From positions 68,723-132,722 of the forward strand of contig CAZBPM010000012.1 of the NCBI GenBank assembly GCA_964493785.1: a DNA stretch of 64,000 bases. Direction: 5' to 3'. Below the pieces are notes generated by a model. That model made no database searches, was not told the DNA's origin, and saw nothing but the letters and a program-made list of their open reading frames with translations. This stretch comes from Hyphomicrobium_A sp964493785. Lineage in GTDB: Bacteria > Pseudomonadota > Alphaproteobacteria > Rhizobiales > Hyphomicrobiaceae. Below, piece after piece: positions 9,047 to 17,356 of this stretch. The translations under genes and the position numbers were made by a program. Position 1 is the first letter of the stretch; every line of letters begins with the position of its first letter.

Positions 9047-9985
9047 GTGACAATACCCGGGACGATCGCAGTTCTTGCCGGTACTGGGTTCATCGGACGG
9101 CATATCGCGGATCTCTGGCCCAAGACCGCAAAGCTAAACGAGAAACTGCGCATCCTGGTGCACCGCTCCCGGCCGGATTGGGTTCTTCAGCCCCATGTCC
9201 AGCTGTGCTCTGTGGACTTGGAGAGCCGTGCGTCGTTGGCTGCTGCCCTCTCGGGCTGCGATGGTGTGATCAATCTGCTGCGTCCCGACGGCAGCGGCCG
9301 CACAGCTTCGATCATGGGCAATGTACTTGCCGCTCTGCCAACCGATGCACAGGTCCTGGTGCATGCCAGCAGCATCGATGTCTACGGCAAGGCGGGAGGA
9401 AGGATCGTCACTGAGGCAAGCCCTAGTGTCCCGTGTACGCCCTATGCTCAGGAGCATCTTGCCATGGAAGGGTTGGTGGCGCAGGCATTCATTCCCGTCA
9501 CCACGCTTCGCCTCGGGGCTGTGTTTGGTTCTGGGGGCAGAAACCTCCTGCGTATGGCTCATCAGGTCGCGAACGAACCTGCCGCCAAACTGGCGCTTCG
9601 CCGCGCGCTGAACGGTCGACGCCGCTTTCACCTCGTGTCTGTCGAGTTCGTCGCGGCGGCCATCGTGAGGCTTGCGACGCGCGAGGTGGAGGCCCCAGGG
9701 CTGTTGCTTCTGACGGAGGACGTCGACGAGGACAATCATTTCGCTTTTGTGCAATCGAGGTTTGCAGCTGCTTTCGGCCGCTTCGTGCCGCGGGTCGGAT
9801 TTGCCCCCAGTTCGCTGTTGACTGCTGCGGGCGCGCTGCAGGGCCGGTCTGTGGTCGACCCACTGCGGCGGTTTTCGAATGCGCGCGCTGGTGGGCTCGG
9901 TCTCAGTGCCCCTTGTTCCTTTTCCGAGAGCATTGATCGCTATGCCGCCAGACTCGCGCATGAGTGGAAGCTGAGAGCGTCATGA
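9047..9985 (+). CDS. NAD-dependent epimerase/dehydratase (extended SDR)
   Basis: The frame extends to 8972, but the GTG at 9047 is preferred: GAGAGAGG lies 8 bases upstream and the protein then begins directly with IAVLAGTGFIGRHIA, the Rossmann nucleotide-binding motif. The product is 312 residues. A VLVHASSIDVYGKAGG segment and a later CTPYAQEHLAMEG occupy the catalytic Ser and (Y)xxxK regions; the usual YxxxK reads YAQEH, so the catalytic Lys appears to be replaced. The role is probably sugar-nucleotide modification for the local glycan. The stop overlaps the start of the next GT4 gene (ATGA), pointing to translational coupling. The missing Lys leaves the reaction open. Confidence 0.75.
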   Translation: MTIPGTIAVLAGTGFIGRHIADLWPKTAKLNEKLRILVHRSRPDWVLQPHVQLCSVDLESRASLAAALSGCDGVINLLRPDGSGRTASIMGNVLAALPTDAQVLVHASSIDVYGKAGGRIVTEASPSVPCTPYAQEHLAMEGLVAQAFIPVTTLRLGAVFGSGGRNLLRMAHQVANEPAAKLALRRALNGRRRFHLVSVEFVAAAIVRLATREVEAPGLLLLTEDVDEDNHFAFVQSRFAAAFGRFVPRVGFAPSSLLTAAGALQGRSVVDPLRRFSNARAGGLGLSAPCSFSESIDRYAARLAHEWKLRAS

Positions 9986-11127
9986 GGATTTTGCTCTCCA
10001 GCCTTTCGCTCCATTCCGAGCACGGCACTGGAACGGCCCAGCGAACAAGGTATCTCGCCCGCTACCTTTCGCGATCGGGAGCTCAGTGCTCAGTGGTTAC
10101 GATGGAGGATGGAGATCTAGCGACCGAGCTGCAGCAAGCTGGCATCTCCGTATATGCGACCGGCCATATACGTGCGCCCTACCACATTCCTTTGCTCAAT
10201 TTTCGCCGACTTTCCAAGCTCGTTGCCGAAGCAGATGCCGTGCACATACTCGGATACTGGAATCTTCTCTCCGTCGTTGTTGCATGGCTCGCGCGCAAGC
10301 ATCACAGGCCGTATGTTCTATCAGCGGCGGGAGAGTTTGCCGCTCTCGATAAAAGCAGCGCCGTAAAGCGGACCTTCCATCGCCTCCTGGGCCGCAGAAT
10401 GATCGACGGCGCGCTCGCTATCATCGCGATCACGGAGCTGGAGAAGAGCCAGATATCGAGCCGTCTGGGGATTGCTGCGGACCGCATCCTCGTTCTGCCG
10501 AACGGCGTGGAAGCCTTAGACGCAGCAGACCCTCATCGGCATTCCAATGGGCCGCCCGCGATCCTGTTCATGGGACGGCTCGCTACCATCAAGGGGTCCG
10601 ACCTGCTGCTGGAAGCATTTGCCAATGTCGCCGCTCGTTTTCCTGATGTGCGCCTCATCATGGCTGGTCCGGATGGAGGGTTGTTGAGCAGCCTGAAGCG
10701 GCGCTGCGAAGCTTTGCGCCTATCGGAGCGTGTGACTTTTCCGGGCTACATGGGGGAAGCGGCGCGGGATGCCGCCTACAAAGATGCGCTGCTCGTCGCG
10801 GTGCCTTCGCGCGATGAGGCAATGAGCCTGGTTGCGCTCGAAGCTGGTGCGCACGCCAAACCGGTGCTGATCACTGATCGTTGTGGTCTGGACGAGGTGG
10901 AAAGAGTGGGCGGCGGTCGTGTGGCACCGGCGACTGTTCAGGGCTTAACGGATGCGCTCGCGCAGCTTCTGTCGGAGCGCGAAAGGCTTGGCGAGGCGGG
11001 TGCGAGGATGCGCGCATACGTCGAAATGCACTACAGCTGGCGGGAGGTCGTGCGGCAGCTCCTACAATTTCTCGGCGAGCACGGCTGCGCGTTGCGCGGC
11101 AAGACACATGTGGACAGTGCAATTTAG
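9982..11127 (+). CDS. GT4 family glycosyltransferase
   Basis: The 381-residue protein starts MRILLSSLSLHSEHGTG at an ATG overlapping the previous stop by 4 bases. Its N-terminal domain has the glycine-rich acceptor loop EHGTGTAQR. The C-terminal domain has AILFMGRLATIKGSDLLLEAF, RLIMAGPDGG, RVTFPGYMG and the donor-binding VAVPSRDEAMSLVALEAGAH. This layout is typical of retaining GT4 transferases such as those using UDP-hexoses or GDP-mannose. It would extend the lipid-linked repeat unit made by this locus. Confidence 0.88.
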   Translation: MRILLSSLSLHSEHGTGTAQRTRYLARYLSRSGAQCSVVTMEDGDLATELQQAGISVYATGHIRAPYHIPLLNFRRLSKLVAEADAVHILGYWNLLSVVVAWLARKHHRPYVLSAAGEFAALDKSSAVKRTFHRLLGRRMIDGALAIIAITELEKSQISSRLGIAADRILVLPNGVEALDAADPHRHSNGPPAILFMGRLATIKGSDLLLEAFANVAARFPDVRLIMAGPDGGLLSSLKRRCEALRLSERVTFPGYMGEAARDAAYKDALLVAVPSRDEAMSLVALEAGAHAKPVLITDRCGLDEVERVGGGRVAPATVQGLTDALAQLLSERERLGEAGARMRAYVEMHYSWREVVRQLLQFLGEHGCALRGKTHVDSAI

Positions 11128-11223
11128 CCATATCGACCCCGCGTCGGTGACACGGCAGTTTCGGTCAGTTCAAATTCTGCGCCGCGTTTGCGGAGCCGAT
11201 CCATGCTGAGCGTATGAACGAGT

Positions 11224-12786
11224 ATGCCTTCGGCCGAGCAGGGGACATTTTTGGGGAGCCACACTTCGTTGCTGCCGTTGCGTCCAGATCCAATGCTGTT
11301 AGACCGCGAGCTTACCGCACCCACAGACGACGTTGCAGCTGTAAGACACAGCTTCAAGAGGACGGGGGGATACCAGCTTGTCCTCGCTTTTGCGCCTGCA
11401 CTTGCCCTCGGGCTGATCTATCTCTGGCTAAAACCGGTTTATCCCGGAAGCGCGGGAGTGCTTTTGAGCTTCCTTTGCGCAAGCATCCTGCTGGTTGCAG
11501 TCGCGGCGCTCGCGCTTCCGTCTTTTTTCGTCGTGACGCTTGCAGTGTTCTTGAGCCTCGGCTTTGTGGCGAAGCTCGTCGCCCATCTTGTCTTTCATGT
11601 AGCACTGATCGAGCCAATCGGCCAATTCGACGGATCCAGCGCGGCATGGGATACCGCTCTGAGCTTTGCGACGGCTGGCTTAGCAGGTGCGTGCGCGGCC
11701 ATCGTGGTGGCCGCCTTCATTCCAGTCGTTGTGAAATCTGCTCCGATGAGGGCCGACCGCCGGAATGAAGCGCGGTTGCTCTCGATTTTGCTCGTAGTCC
11801 AGCTCGCCCTGGCGGTCGCCGTCTACGCTTTGAACTATCGATGGAACATCATTCGCATTGGCTATCCGCTGGGCGTCGACCTTCCCACTGCAGCATACGG
11901 GGTCCTGGCGTTCGTTATCGCCTGGGGTGCGTTGCTCGGTAGCCTTTTCCTCACACAGCGTAAAGTCGAACTCGGCGGACTTTCGCATGCAGCTCTAATC
12001 TACGTTGCGGCGATCCTGGGGATGCTCGCATCGATAACAATGGGCAGCCGGGTTCAGCTCATCCTATTTGTGGGCGCAGCGAGCATGACGATTGCCGTCC
12101 AGTGGCGTGCGGTCAAGAGCTGGTGGCCCGTGGCGGCTGCTTTGAGCTTCGCAGTAGTCGCGTTCGTGCTGAGCGTTGGCCTTGTTTCGATAGAACGGAA
12201 TTTCGCTTTCCACACGGGGCCTGACAACGCACAACCGATCGCGAAATCACGTCCGCATCAGGAAAGAGTGCTCACCGATGGACGTATTAATGGGCTCAAA
12301 TACGAGTTGGGCAATCTGTTCATCATGCGATGGGTCGGACTTGAAGGGGCAATGACGACTGCGGCAGAGTCAGATGCGCTCGGCATACCATTGCTTGCCA
12401 AGGCGCTACGCGAGGATCCAGCCCCGAGTGTCGAGGCTATCTATCAAAGAATGTCCGGAGACAAGTATAGGGACGTAAAAGAATTCGTGTTCCTGACGCT
12501 GCCGGGGCCGATTGGTGTTGCGAGCTTTTCGGGCTCATTGTGGGTGATCGCAGGCTCGATGTTCCTTTTGGTTCTGGCCGGACATTTGTTCGAGCGGCTG
12601 GCTGGCTCTCTCACGAGGAGCGTCGCCGCCTGCTCGGTGGTCGGGGTGTCACTGGCATACCTGAGCGCGCAACTGAACGTGCCATGGACATTTATGGTCT
12701 ATGCACTCGAGCTTTTGGCAGCGCTTTGCGGCCTGGCTATTCTCCGCCTCCTGATCGATAGGGCGCATTCGAGCGGGTCCACTTGA
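11224..12786 (+). CDS. Multi-spanning membrane protein, probable Wzy-like polysaccharide polymerase
   Basis: The product (520 residues) is strongly hydrophobic, with roughly ten to twelve predicted membrane helices. A large soluble loop lies between about residues 325 and 420, and a short conserved-looking helix pair follows. This architecture matches O-antigen or exopolysaccharide polymerases (Wzy), which are poorly conserved in sequence. It sits between a GT4 gene and the ABC flippase, where a polymerase is expected, and its stop overlaps the next start (TGATG). The start is uncertain: a later ATG at 11293 is possible. Assignment rests on topology and context rather than a sequence signature. 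Confidence 0.65.
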   Translation: MPSAEQGTFLGSHTSLLPLRPDPMLLDRELTAPTDDVAAVRHSFKRTGGYQLVLAFAPALALGLIYLWLKPVYPGSAGVLLSFLCASILLVAVAALALPSFFVVTLAVFLSLGFVAKLVAHLVFHVALIEPIGQFDGSSAAWDTALSFATAGLAGACAAIVVAAFIPVVVKSAPMRADRRNEARLLSILLVVQLALAVAVYALNYRWNIIRIGYPLGVDLPTAAYGVLAFVIAWGALLGSLFLTQRKVELGGLSHAALIYVAAILGMLASITMGSRVQLILFVGAASMTIAVQWRAVKSWWPVAAALSFAVVAFVLSVGLVSIERNFAFHTGPDNAQPIAKSRPHQERVLTDGRINGLKYELGNLFIMRWVGLEGAMTTAAESDALGIPLLAKALREDPAPSVEAIYQRMSGDKYRDVKEFVFLTLPGPIGVASFSGSLWVIAGSMFLLVLAGHLFERLAGSLTRSVAACSVVGVSLAYLSAQLNVPWTFMVYALELLAALCGLAILRLLIDRAHSSGST

Positions 12787-14576
12787 TGGACCACACGCCG
12801 GTGCGAGATTTCTTCACCGTCGTCGCAAAGGGCCAGCGTTGGCGTCTAGGAGGGCTTGCGGCACTCGTGGTGTTTGCCGGTCTGATAGAGTTTATAGCCG
12901 TGCTCATGCTGCCATTGTTTGTCTACGCATTGAGTCAGCCCGCCGAAGAGGACGGTCTCGGCGTTTTGCGTACCATCCGGGCATGGACAGGGGTGGAAAG
13001 CGAAGCCGCGCTGCTGTCGCTCCTCGGTGCTGGCGTGCTTGCGATGTTCATCGTAAGAACCTGCGTAATCCTCGCAACCAATTGGTATCGCGGTCGCGTG
13101 GTTGCTGACCTGATGCGCGATGTCTCGCTGCGGCTGTTCTCAAACTACCTCCACGCGCCATACACCTATAGCCTTTCGCGCAACACCGCGGAGTTCATCG
13201 AGTTCATCATCTACGGTGCTCGGCAGTCGATCCGCGGGATCGTCCCTCCCGTTGCGGCACTGCTCATGAACTCCTTCCTGTTTATCGCTCTGATACCGGT
13301 GCTTCTCGCGATCGATCCCCCGACTGCATTCGCGATCGGCGCCGTGTGCGCGACGACGTGCTATCTTTTCATGAGGATCAATCGCACGCGGCTCACACGC
13401 TATGCGCACAAGATCGCCGACAGCCGGCTTGCTCTGCAGGTTGATATTTCCGAAGGGCTCGGTGCGCTAAAGCATACGCGACTGCGCGGTGCAGAGGCTC
13501 AGATCGAGCACGAATTTCTTGCCAATGCCTCGGCATTGGCAAGTGCGGAGGCCTCTTCCGAGTTCACGCAGGAGCTGCCGCGGCCCCTGTTTGAGCTGCT
13601 TGCCGGATGTACTCTTGTGCTCGCAGCGCTGTTGCTGCTGCGTGAAAACGCTCCTAGCGCTGTGCTGCCGATGCTTGCGCTCGCCGGCGCAATTATGATC
13701 CGAATGCTGCCGATCATGAATGCATTGACGGGCCACCTGAGCGTGATCAGAGCAAACGCCGTTTCGCTGGCAAACGTCGCGCGTGAAATGCGTATCTTGG
13801 AATCACAAGTACAGAGCGCACCTCCTGCCATCGGCCTGATTACGGGCGGCGATATCGAGTTCCGCGGCATTGAATACCGTTATCCCGCCGAGCAGTCTCC
13901 GGCGTTGAAGAGCATTGATCTGCGGATATCCGAGGGCCAGTCGGTCGCATTCGTCGGCCCCACAGGATCGGGGAAGTCCACGATCGTCGACGTGATGCTC
14001 GGCTTCCTGACACCGACGCACGGTGTCGTCACGGTAGGTGGACACCCCATCGCCGAAGACCTCGGTGGGTGGCGACGTCGCGTGGGCTATGTCCCGCAGT
14101 CGATCTTCCTGCTCGATGCGTCGATAATGAAAAACGTTGCGCTTGGAGTTCCGAGGAATGAGATCGACGAAGCTGCAGTCTGGCGCGCAATCGAGCAGGC
14201 ACAGCTTGCCGATTGGGTCGCGGGACTTCCCAAAGGGCTGCATACCGAAGTGGGCGAGCGCGGGGTCCGTCTGTCCGGAGGGCAGCGCCAGAGGCTTGGA
14301 ATAGCGCGTGCCCTTTTCTGCAATCCCGATGTTCTGGTGCTCGATGAGGCAACAGCTGCATTGGACAATGCCACTGAGGCGCGTCTGATTGCAGATTTGC
14401 GTCAGGCGACGGCCCAACGGACCACAATCTTCGTGGCCCACCGGCTCAGCTCCGTGCGCCATTGCGATCGCATCTTTTTGGTCAAGGACGGCACCATCGC
14501 CACGGCCGGGACCTACCAGGAACTCCTCGCCGGCAGCCCCGACTTTCGCGAGCTTGCCGCGGAGGTCGCTGCCTGA
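12786..14576 (+). CDS. ABC transporter, fused permease-ATPase (PglK/MsbA-like flippase)
   Basis: The 596-residue half-transporter has an N-terminal six-helix membrane domain (about residues 1-320) and a C-terminal nucleotide-binding domain. In the latter are Walker A GPTGSGKST, the Q-loop VPQSIF, the signature LSGGQRQRLG, Walker B VLVLDEATAALD and a switch histidine in VAHRLSS. It would dimerise and export or flip the lipid-linked glycan. Start overlaps the stop of the Wzy-like gene. As the last gene of the rightward run it supplies the transport step; no separate Wzx-type flippase was seen in the window. Confidence 0.88.
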   Translation: MDHTPVRDFFTVVAKGQRWRLGGLAALVVFAGLIEFIAVLMLPLFVYALSQPAEEDGLGVLRTIRAWTGVESEAALLSLLGAGVLAMFIVRTCVILATNWYRGRVVADLMRDVSLRLFSNYLHAPYTYSLSRNTAEFIEFIIYGARQSIRGIVPPVAALLMNSFLFIALIPVLLAIDPPTAFAIGAVCATTCYLFMRINRTRLTRYAHKIADSRLALQVDISEGLGALKHTRLRGAEAQIEHEFLANASALASAEASSEFTQELPRPLFELLAGCTLVLAALLLLRENAPSAVLPMLALAGAIMIRMLPIMNALTGHLSVIRANAVSLANVAREMRILESQVQSAPPAIGLITGGDIEFRGIEYRYPAEQSPALKSIDLRISEGQSVAFVGPTGSGKSTIVDVMLGFLTPTHGVVTVGGHPIAEDLGGWRRRVGYVPQSIFLLDASIMKNVALGVPRNEIDEAAVWRAIEQAQLADWVAGLPKGLHTEVGERGVRLSGGQRQRLGIARALFCNPDVLVLDEATAALDNATEARLIADLRQATAQRTTIFVAHRLSSVRHCDRIFLVKDGTIATAGTYQELLAGSPDFRELAAEVAA

Positions 14577-14679
14577 TCGTCGCCGTCACTCGGTCTCGTC
14601 TTCGTCGTTTGGCGACTGTATCGGGCGCCTCGCAGCGAATGTCACCGGCCGGATGTATTGGTTCACCGAGGCGCGCTAG

Positions 14680-15030
14680 ATGTGGATCATCGAGAAAATC
14701 TTTCGCCGACGCGCGAAGGGCTACATCCGGCCGATCAAGGTCCGTTACGACCGTATGATCGTCTTCGAGGGCTATTGCGGCACCGGCGACAAGCTCTTTA
14801 CCAAGGAGCGTACGCCGCTTCAGCCTCTCATCTTCCACGCCTTTGGCTTCGCACTCGACGCCATCGAACGCGAGATTTGGGTGCAAGACGATGCGAAGAC
14901 GCGTTTCGATCGGCACGGATTTTATCGTGCCCATCTCAACGCGGAGGGCACGTATTGCTGGTTCAATGGCCACGAGGCGCTCGTGCGTGACCCAGAGTCG
15001 AACCATGAGGGAGAGGACGAGGCATCGTGA
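14680..15030 (+). CDS. Small conserved-looking protein coupled to the endonuclease V-like gene
   Basis: A 116-residue protein with no domain I recognise. It is basic at the N-terminus (IEKIFRRRAKGYIRPIKVRYDR), has a mixed central part (FEGYCGTGDKLFTKE) and two Cys, and ends in an acidic tail. GAGG lies about 8 bases upstream of the ATG. Its stop overlaps the GTG start of the next gene (GTGA), so the two are translated together. Function is unknown; the tight coupling suggests a partner, regulator or antidote for the nuclease-like protein. Confidence 0.6.
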   Translation: MWIIEKIFRRRAKGYIRPIKVRYDRMIVFEGYCGTGDKLFTKERTPLQPLIFHAFGFALDAIEREIWVQDDAKTRFDRHGFYRAHLNAEGTYCWFNGHEALVRDPESNHEGEDEAS

Positions 15031-15554
15031 GCTTCCACCTCGCCGTCGATGTACACTATCACGGCGATGGTCGGGCGGTGGCTGCCGGGGTGGCGTTCGC
15101 CGACTGGCGGTCCGACGTGATCGACCGAACCGAGGTGGTGCGCCTCGGTAGTGCGCAGCCGTACGAGCCCGGAAATTTCGCCAAGCGCGAGTTGCCTCAC
15201 GTCTTGGAGCTTCTGGATCGCTTCTCAAAGGTTCCGGCGACGATCATTATCGACGGCTACGTGACGTTGGGAGTGGACCAGCGTGACGGCCTGGGCGCGC
15301 GGCTCTTTTCTGCTCTACAAGGGCAGGTTCCAGTTATTGGGGTCGCCAAGAGCCGTTTCGTCGGGACGCCGGCCGAGACAGAGGTGTTGCGGGGCAGGAG
15401 CCAGCGGCCACTCTACGTGACCAGCCGCGGGATCGCACTCGAGGACGCTAAGGGACTGATCTGCAACATGCACGGCATCAACCGCTTACCAACGCTCTTG
15501 GTAGCGGTGGATCGCGCGTGCCGCGAGCTAGACCTGAGGTCCAACCCCGCATGA
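15027..15554 (+). CDS. Compact endonuclease V-like protein
   Basis: At 175 residues this is shorter than E. coli Nfi (223). The carboxylates of the RNase H-like core appear kept: D8 in AVDVHYHGDG, E55 in FAKRELPHVL and D76 in IIIDGYV. IGVAKSRF and a C-terminal MHGINRLPTLLVAVDR also fit endonuclease V. The first 25 or so residues of the standard protein are missing. Endonuclease V cuts near deoxyinosine in DNA or inosine in RNA. The gene starts with GTG inside the stop of the upstream 116-residue gene. It could serve in repair, RNA processing or defence; the sequence does not decide. Confidence 0.75.
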   Translation: MSFHLAVDVHYHGDGRAVAAGVAFADWRSDVIDRTEVVRLGSAQPYEPGNFAKRELPHVLELLDRFSKVPATIIIDGYVTLGVDQRDGLGARLFSALQGQVPVIGVAKSRFVGTPAETEVLRGRSQRPLYVTSRGIALEDAKGLICNMHGINRLPTLLVAVDRACRELDLRSNPA

Positions 15555-16075
15555 GACCCGCGGTGGAATCGGCCTGTCGCGCACGGCCATAGCCGCTGGC
15601 GCGACGACCTCGATTGCTGACTTGTTCGGGTTGCATGAAGCTCCCGTGCGCGCTGACCCTCCTGCTCTTCGCGCCCAGGAAGGCGATCACAGCGGCAGAG
15701 CAACGCTGCCGGCGTTAGAGAGCGTGGAGTCGATCGGCAGCGCGCGGAAGAAGTTATAGAGACAGAAGCCACCGGTCACCGCTCCCCACCTGACTGAAAC
15801 AGCAGATGTACGGGTCCGATCTGGTTGCCCGTTGCGATGGCGTTCATCGCCACCCCGAAGCCGTTGAAGATACGCTGCACCGCGCCTTGGTCGATGGGGG
15901 CGGGCGAATGCTGCATAGAGCGGCTCAATTGCCGGAGGCGCGGCGGTCGCGCTCATAATGCCCTCGTTGGGAAAGCTCTAAATATCGCAGCGACAATATC
16001 CCAGAACGGCGCAGGAACGGAATTGTCCTTACACCACCCGAATACCGATCCTAGCTTATTGATCTATATCGATTT
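15555..16075. other. Gap without a supported gene
   Basis: Between the endonuclease V-like gene and tRNA-Thr I find only short open frames on both strands (for example 15687-15956 minus). None has a recognisable domain, membrane pattern or good ribosome-binding site. The stretch from about 15960 is more AT-rich and lies just downstream of the tRNA 3' end. No integrase remnant or duplicated tRNA end is visible. Confidence 0.5.
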
Positions 16076-16151
16076 TGGTGCCGCAAGAGGGATTCGAACC
16101 CCCGACCCCGTCATTACGAATGACGTGCTCTACCGACTGAGCTATTGCGGC
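16076..16151 (-). tRNA. tRNA-Thr(CGU)
   Basis: The minus strand folds as a standard cloverleaf: acceptor GCCGCAA/TTGCGGC, D arm GCTC/GAGC, anticodon stem CGTCA/TGACG with loop TTCGTAA, and a T arm GGGGG/CCCTC with TTCGAAT. The anticodon CGT reads ACG (Thr). Discriminator A is followed by an encoded CCA (16076-16078). The 3' end faces left, towards the endonuclease V and polysaccharide genes. Confidence 0.96.
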
Positions 16152-16659
16152 TTTCCGTTGCCCTATCAATGGCCTGGGTACCGGCACTGGGTGGGCAAAG
16201 CCCATCGGCCCCGGCGCAGGCTGCCAGGGCAGCGTCAGAAGTCAGCCGAATAGACCAAACCGAGCCCCGGTTCAAGATGCGAGGTGTCGATCGCAGCATT
16301 TGGCGCAGGCTTTCGGGCGGCCGCTAGGGCAGCGCTGAGATGGGGCGCAGTGGCCACGAGGCGGGAGCGCCTTGGCGCCGACAACCCGAGGCAATGGCTA
16401 ACCAACGCTGGGTGACGGCCCAGTAGCCCGGCCGGGGAGCGAGGGCGGCTCTCGCCGGGTAGAGGCCATGCTCGCAAGGGGTACGGCCGAGCCTGGAGCC
16501 GGCGGGGTAGCGCGCGGGGCGCGCGGATTGGTACCAGCGGGGTGGATTCGAGCACGATCGCATCCCGTCGCGATCATGCTCGTCTTGTTGGGCGGCTCGT
16601 GCCGTGCAGGGGCCGAACGCCCGAACGCCGCATTTCGGCGGCGCCTGCAAAATCGGCTG
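16152..16659. other. Gap without a supported gene
   Basis: This roughly 500-base stretch lies upstream of tRNA-Thr and downstream of the first small secreted gene. It has very high GC content and several overlapping open frames (such as 16235-16555 and 16324-16650 on the minus strand) whose arginine/proline-rich translations look like artefacts. The tRNA promoter should lie at the left end. No repeat family or RNA gene is evident. Confidence 0.5.
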
Positions 16660-16932
16660 CTACTTCCAGCCGGCTTCCTTGTCGCAAGCCTTGACCTCAT
16701 CCGCGTGGGTCTTCTCCCACTCGCTGATGGACTTCGTCTCGCTGTCGGCCATGGCGTTGTTCATGCAGACGCAGTACTTGCGGACCACATCCTCGGTCGC
16801 ACCTTCCTTTTTATTGTCGGCGATGCACTGATTGATCCAGGTGACGTCGTCCTCGGTGGTATCTGCGAACGCGCCCGTGCTCGCCATCAGTGCGGCGGCC
16901 GAGATCAAGAGTGCAAGACCCTTCTTCGACAT
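16660..16932 (-). CDS. Small secreted four-cysteine protein (paralogue 1)
   Basis: A 90-residue protein starting MSKKGLALLISAAAL at the ATG at 16932, with GGAGAG just upstream. It has a signal peptide likely cleaved after AFA-D. The mature part carries four cysteines in the pattern WINQC-x(n)-YCVCM-x(n)-ACDKEAGW, with an ISEWEKTHADEVKAC block. The product at 17090-17353 shares the same Cys and Trp pattern, so the two are tandem paralogues. It is probably periplasmic with two disulfides. No known family was recognised. Confidence 0.75.
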   Translation of the reverse strand: MSKKGLALLISAAALMASTGAFADTTEDDVTWINQCIADNKKEGATEDVVRKYCVCMNNAMADSETKSISEWEKTHADEVKACDKEAGWK

Positions 16933-17089
16933 GGTGCTCTCCGATAGATCCGACCGCGAAGTGCGGCCGGCGCGCACGCTACGCCTTGAGGGGTTAGGCC
17001 GTCAGCGGGGCTGAAAGCGATGTCTGTGGACAGTCAGGCAAGTGCCTCTGGGGGCTCACCAAGTGGCGACAGCGGCCGGGTGGTCACTT

Positions 17090-17353
17090 TCACTCCGCGG
17101 CTTTCCTGCACGCGGCAACCTTGGCGGGGTTGGACTTCTCCCAGCCGGGGATGTCGTTTATCTCGTCATCGCCCATCTCGTGGTCGATGCAGGCGCAGTA
17201 GCCGTGAGCGGTCTCATCGTCGGCGCCCTTGGCCATGGTGAGCGACTTGCAATTCTTCATCCAAGGGAAGGGCTCATCGGCCTCCTGAGCGACGACGGGC
17301 GTGCCCGCGAAGAGGGACGCCGTCACGAGGATCAGTTTGAGCGATCGCTGCAT
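17090..17353 (-). CDS. Small secreted four-cysteine protein (paralogue 2)
   Basis: An 87-residue protein, MQRSLKLILVTASLFAG, with a signal peptide probably cleaved after VVAQ or nearby. The mature sequence repeats the pattern seen in the neighbour: WMKNC, GYCACIDHEMGDDE, IPGWEKSNPAKVAACRKA. The start is only 3 bases after the HemY stop, so it is almost certainly part of the hemC-hemD-Mic60-HemY transcript. No strong ribosome-binding site is seen, which fits coupled translation. Function unknown; possibly a periplasmic disulfide-bonded accessory protein. Confidence 0.75.
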   Translation of the reverse strand: MQRSLKLILVTASLFAGTPVVAQEADEPFPWMKNCKSLTMAKGADDETAHGYCACIDHEMGDDEINDIPGWEKSNPAKVAACRKAAE

Positions 17354-17356
17354 CGT

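Noticed and set aside
15687..16253. Open frames around the gap before tRNA-Thr, possibly transposase remnants
   Set aside because: No motif, start context or terminal repeat supports them; the right part runs across the tRNA.
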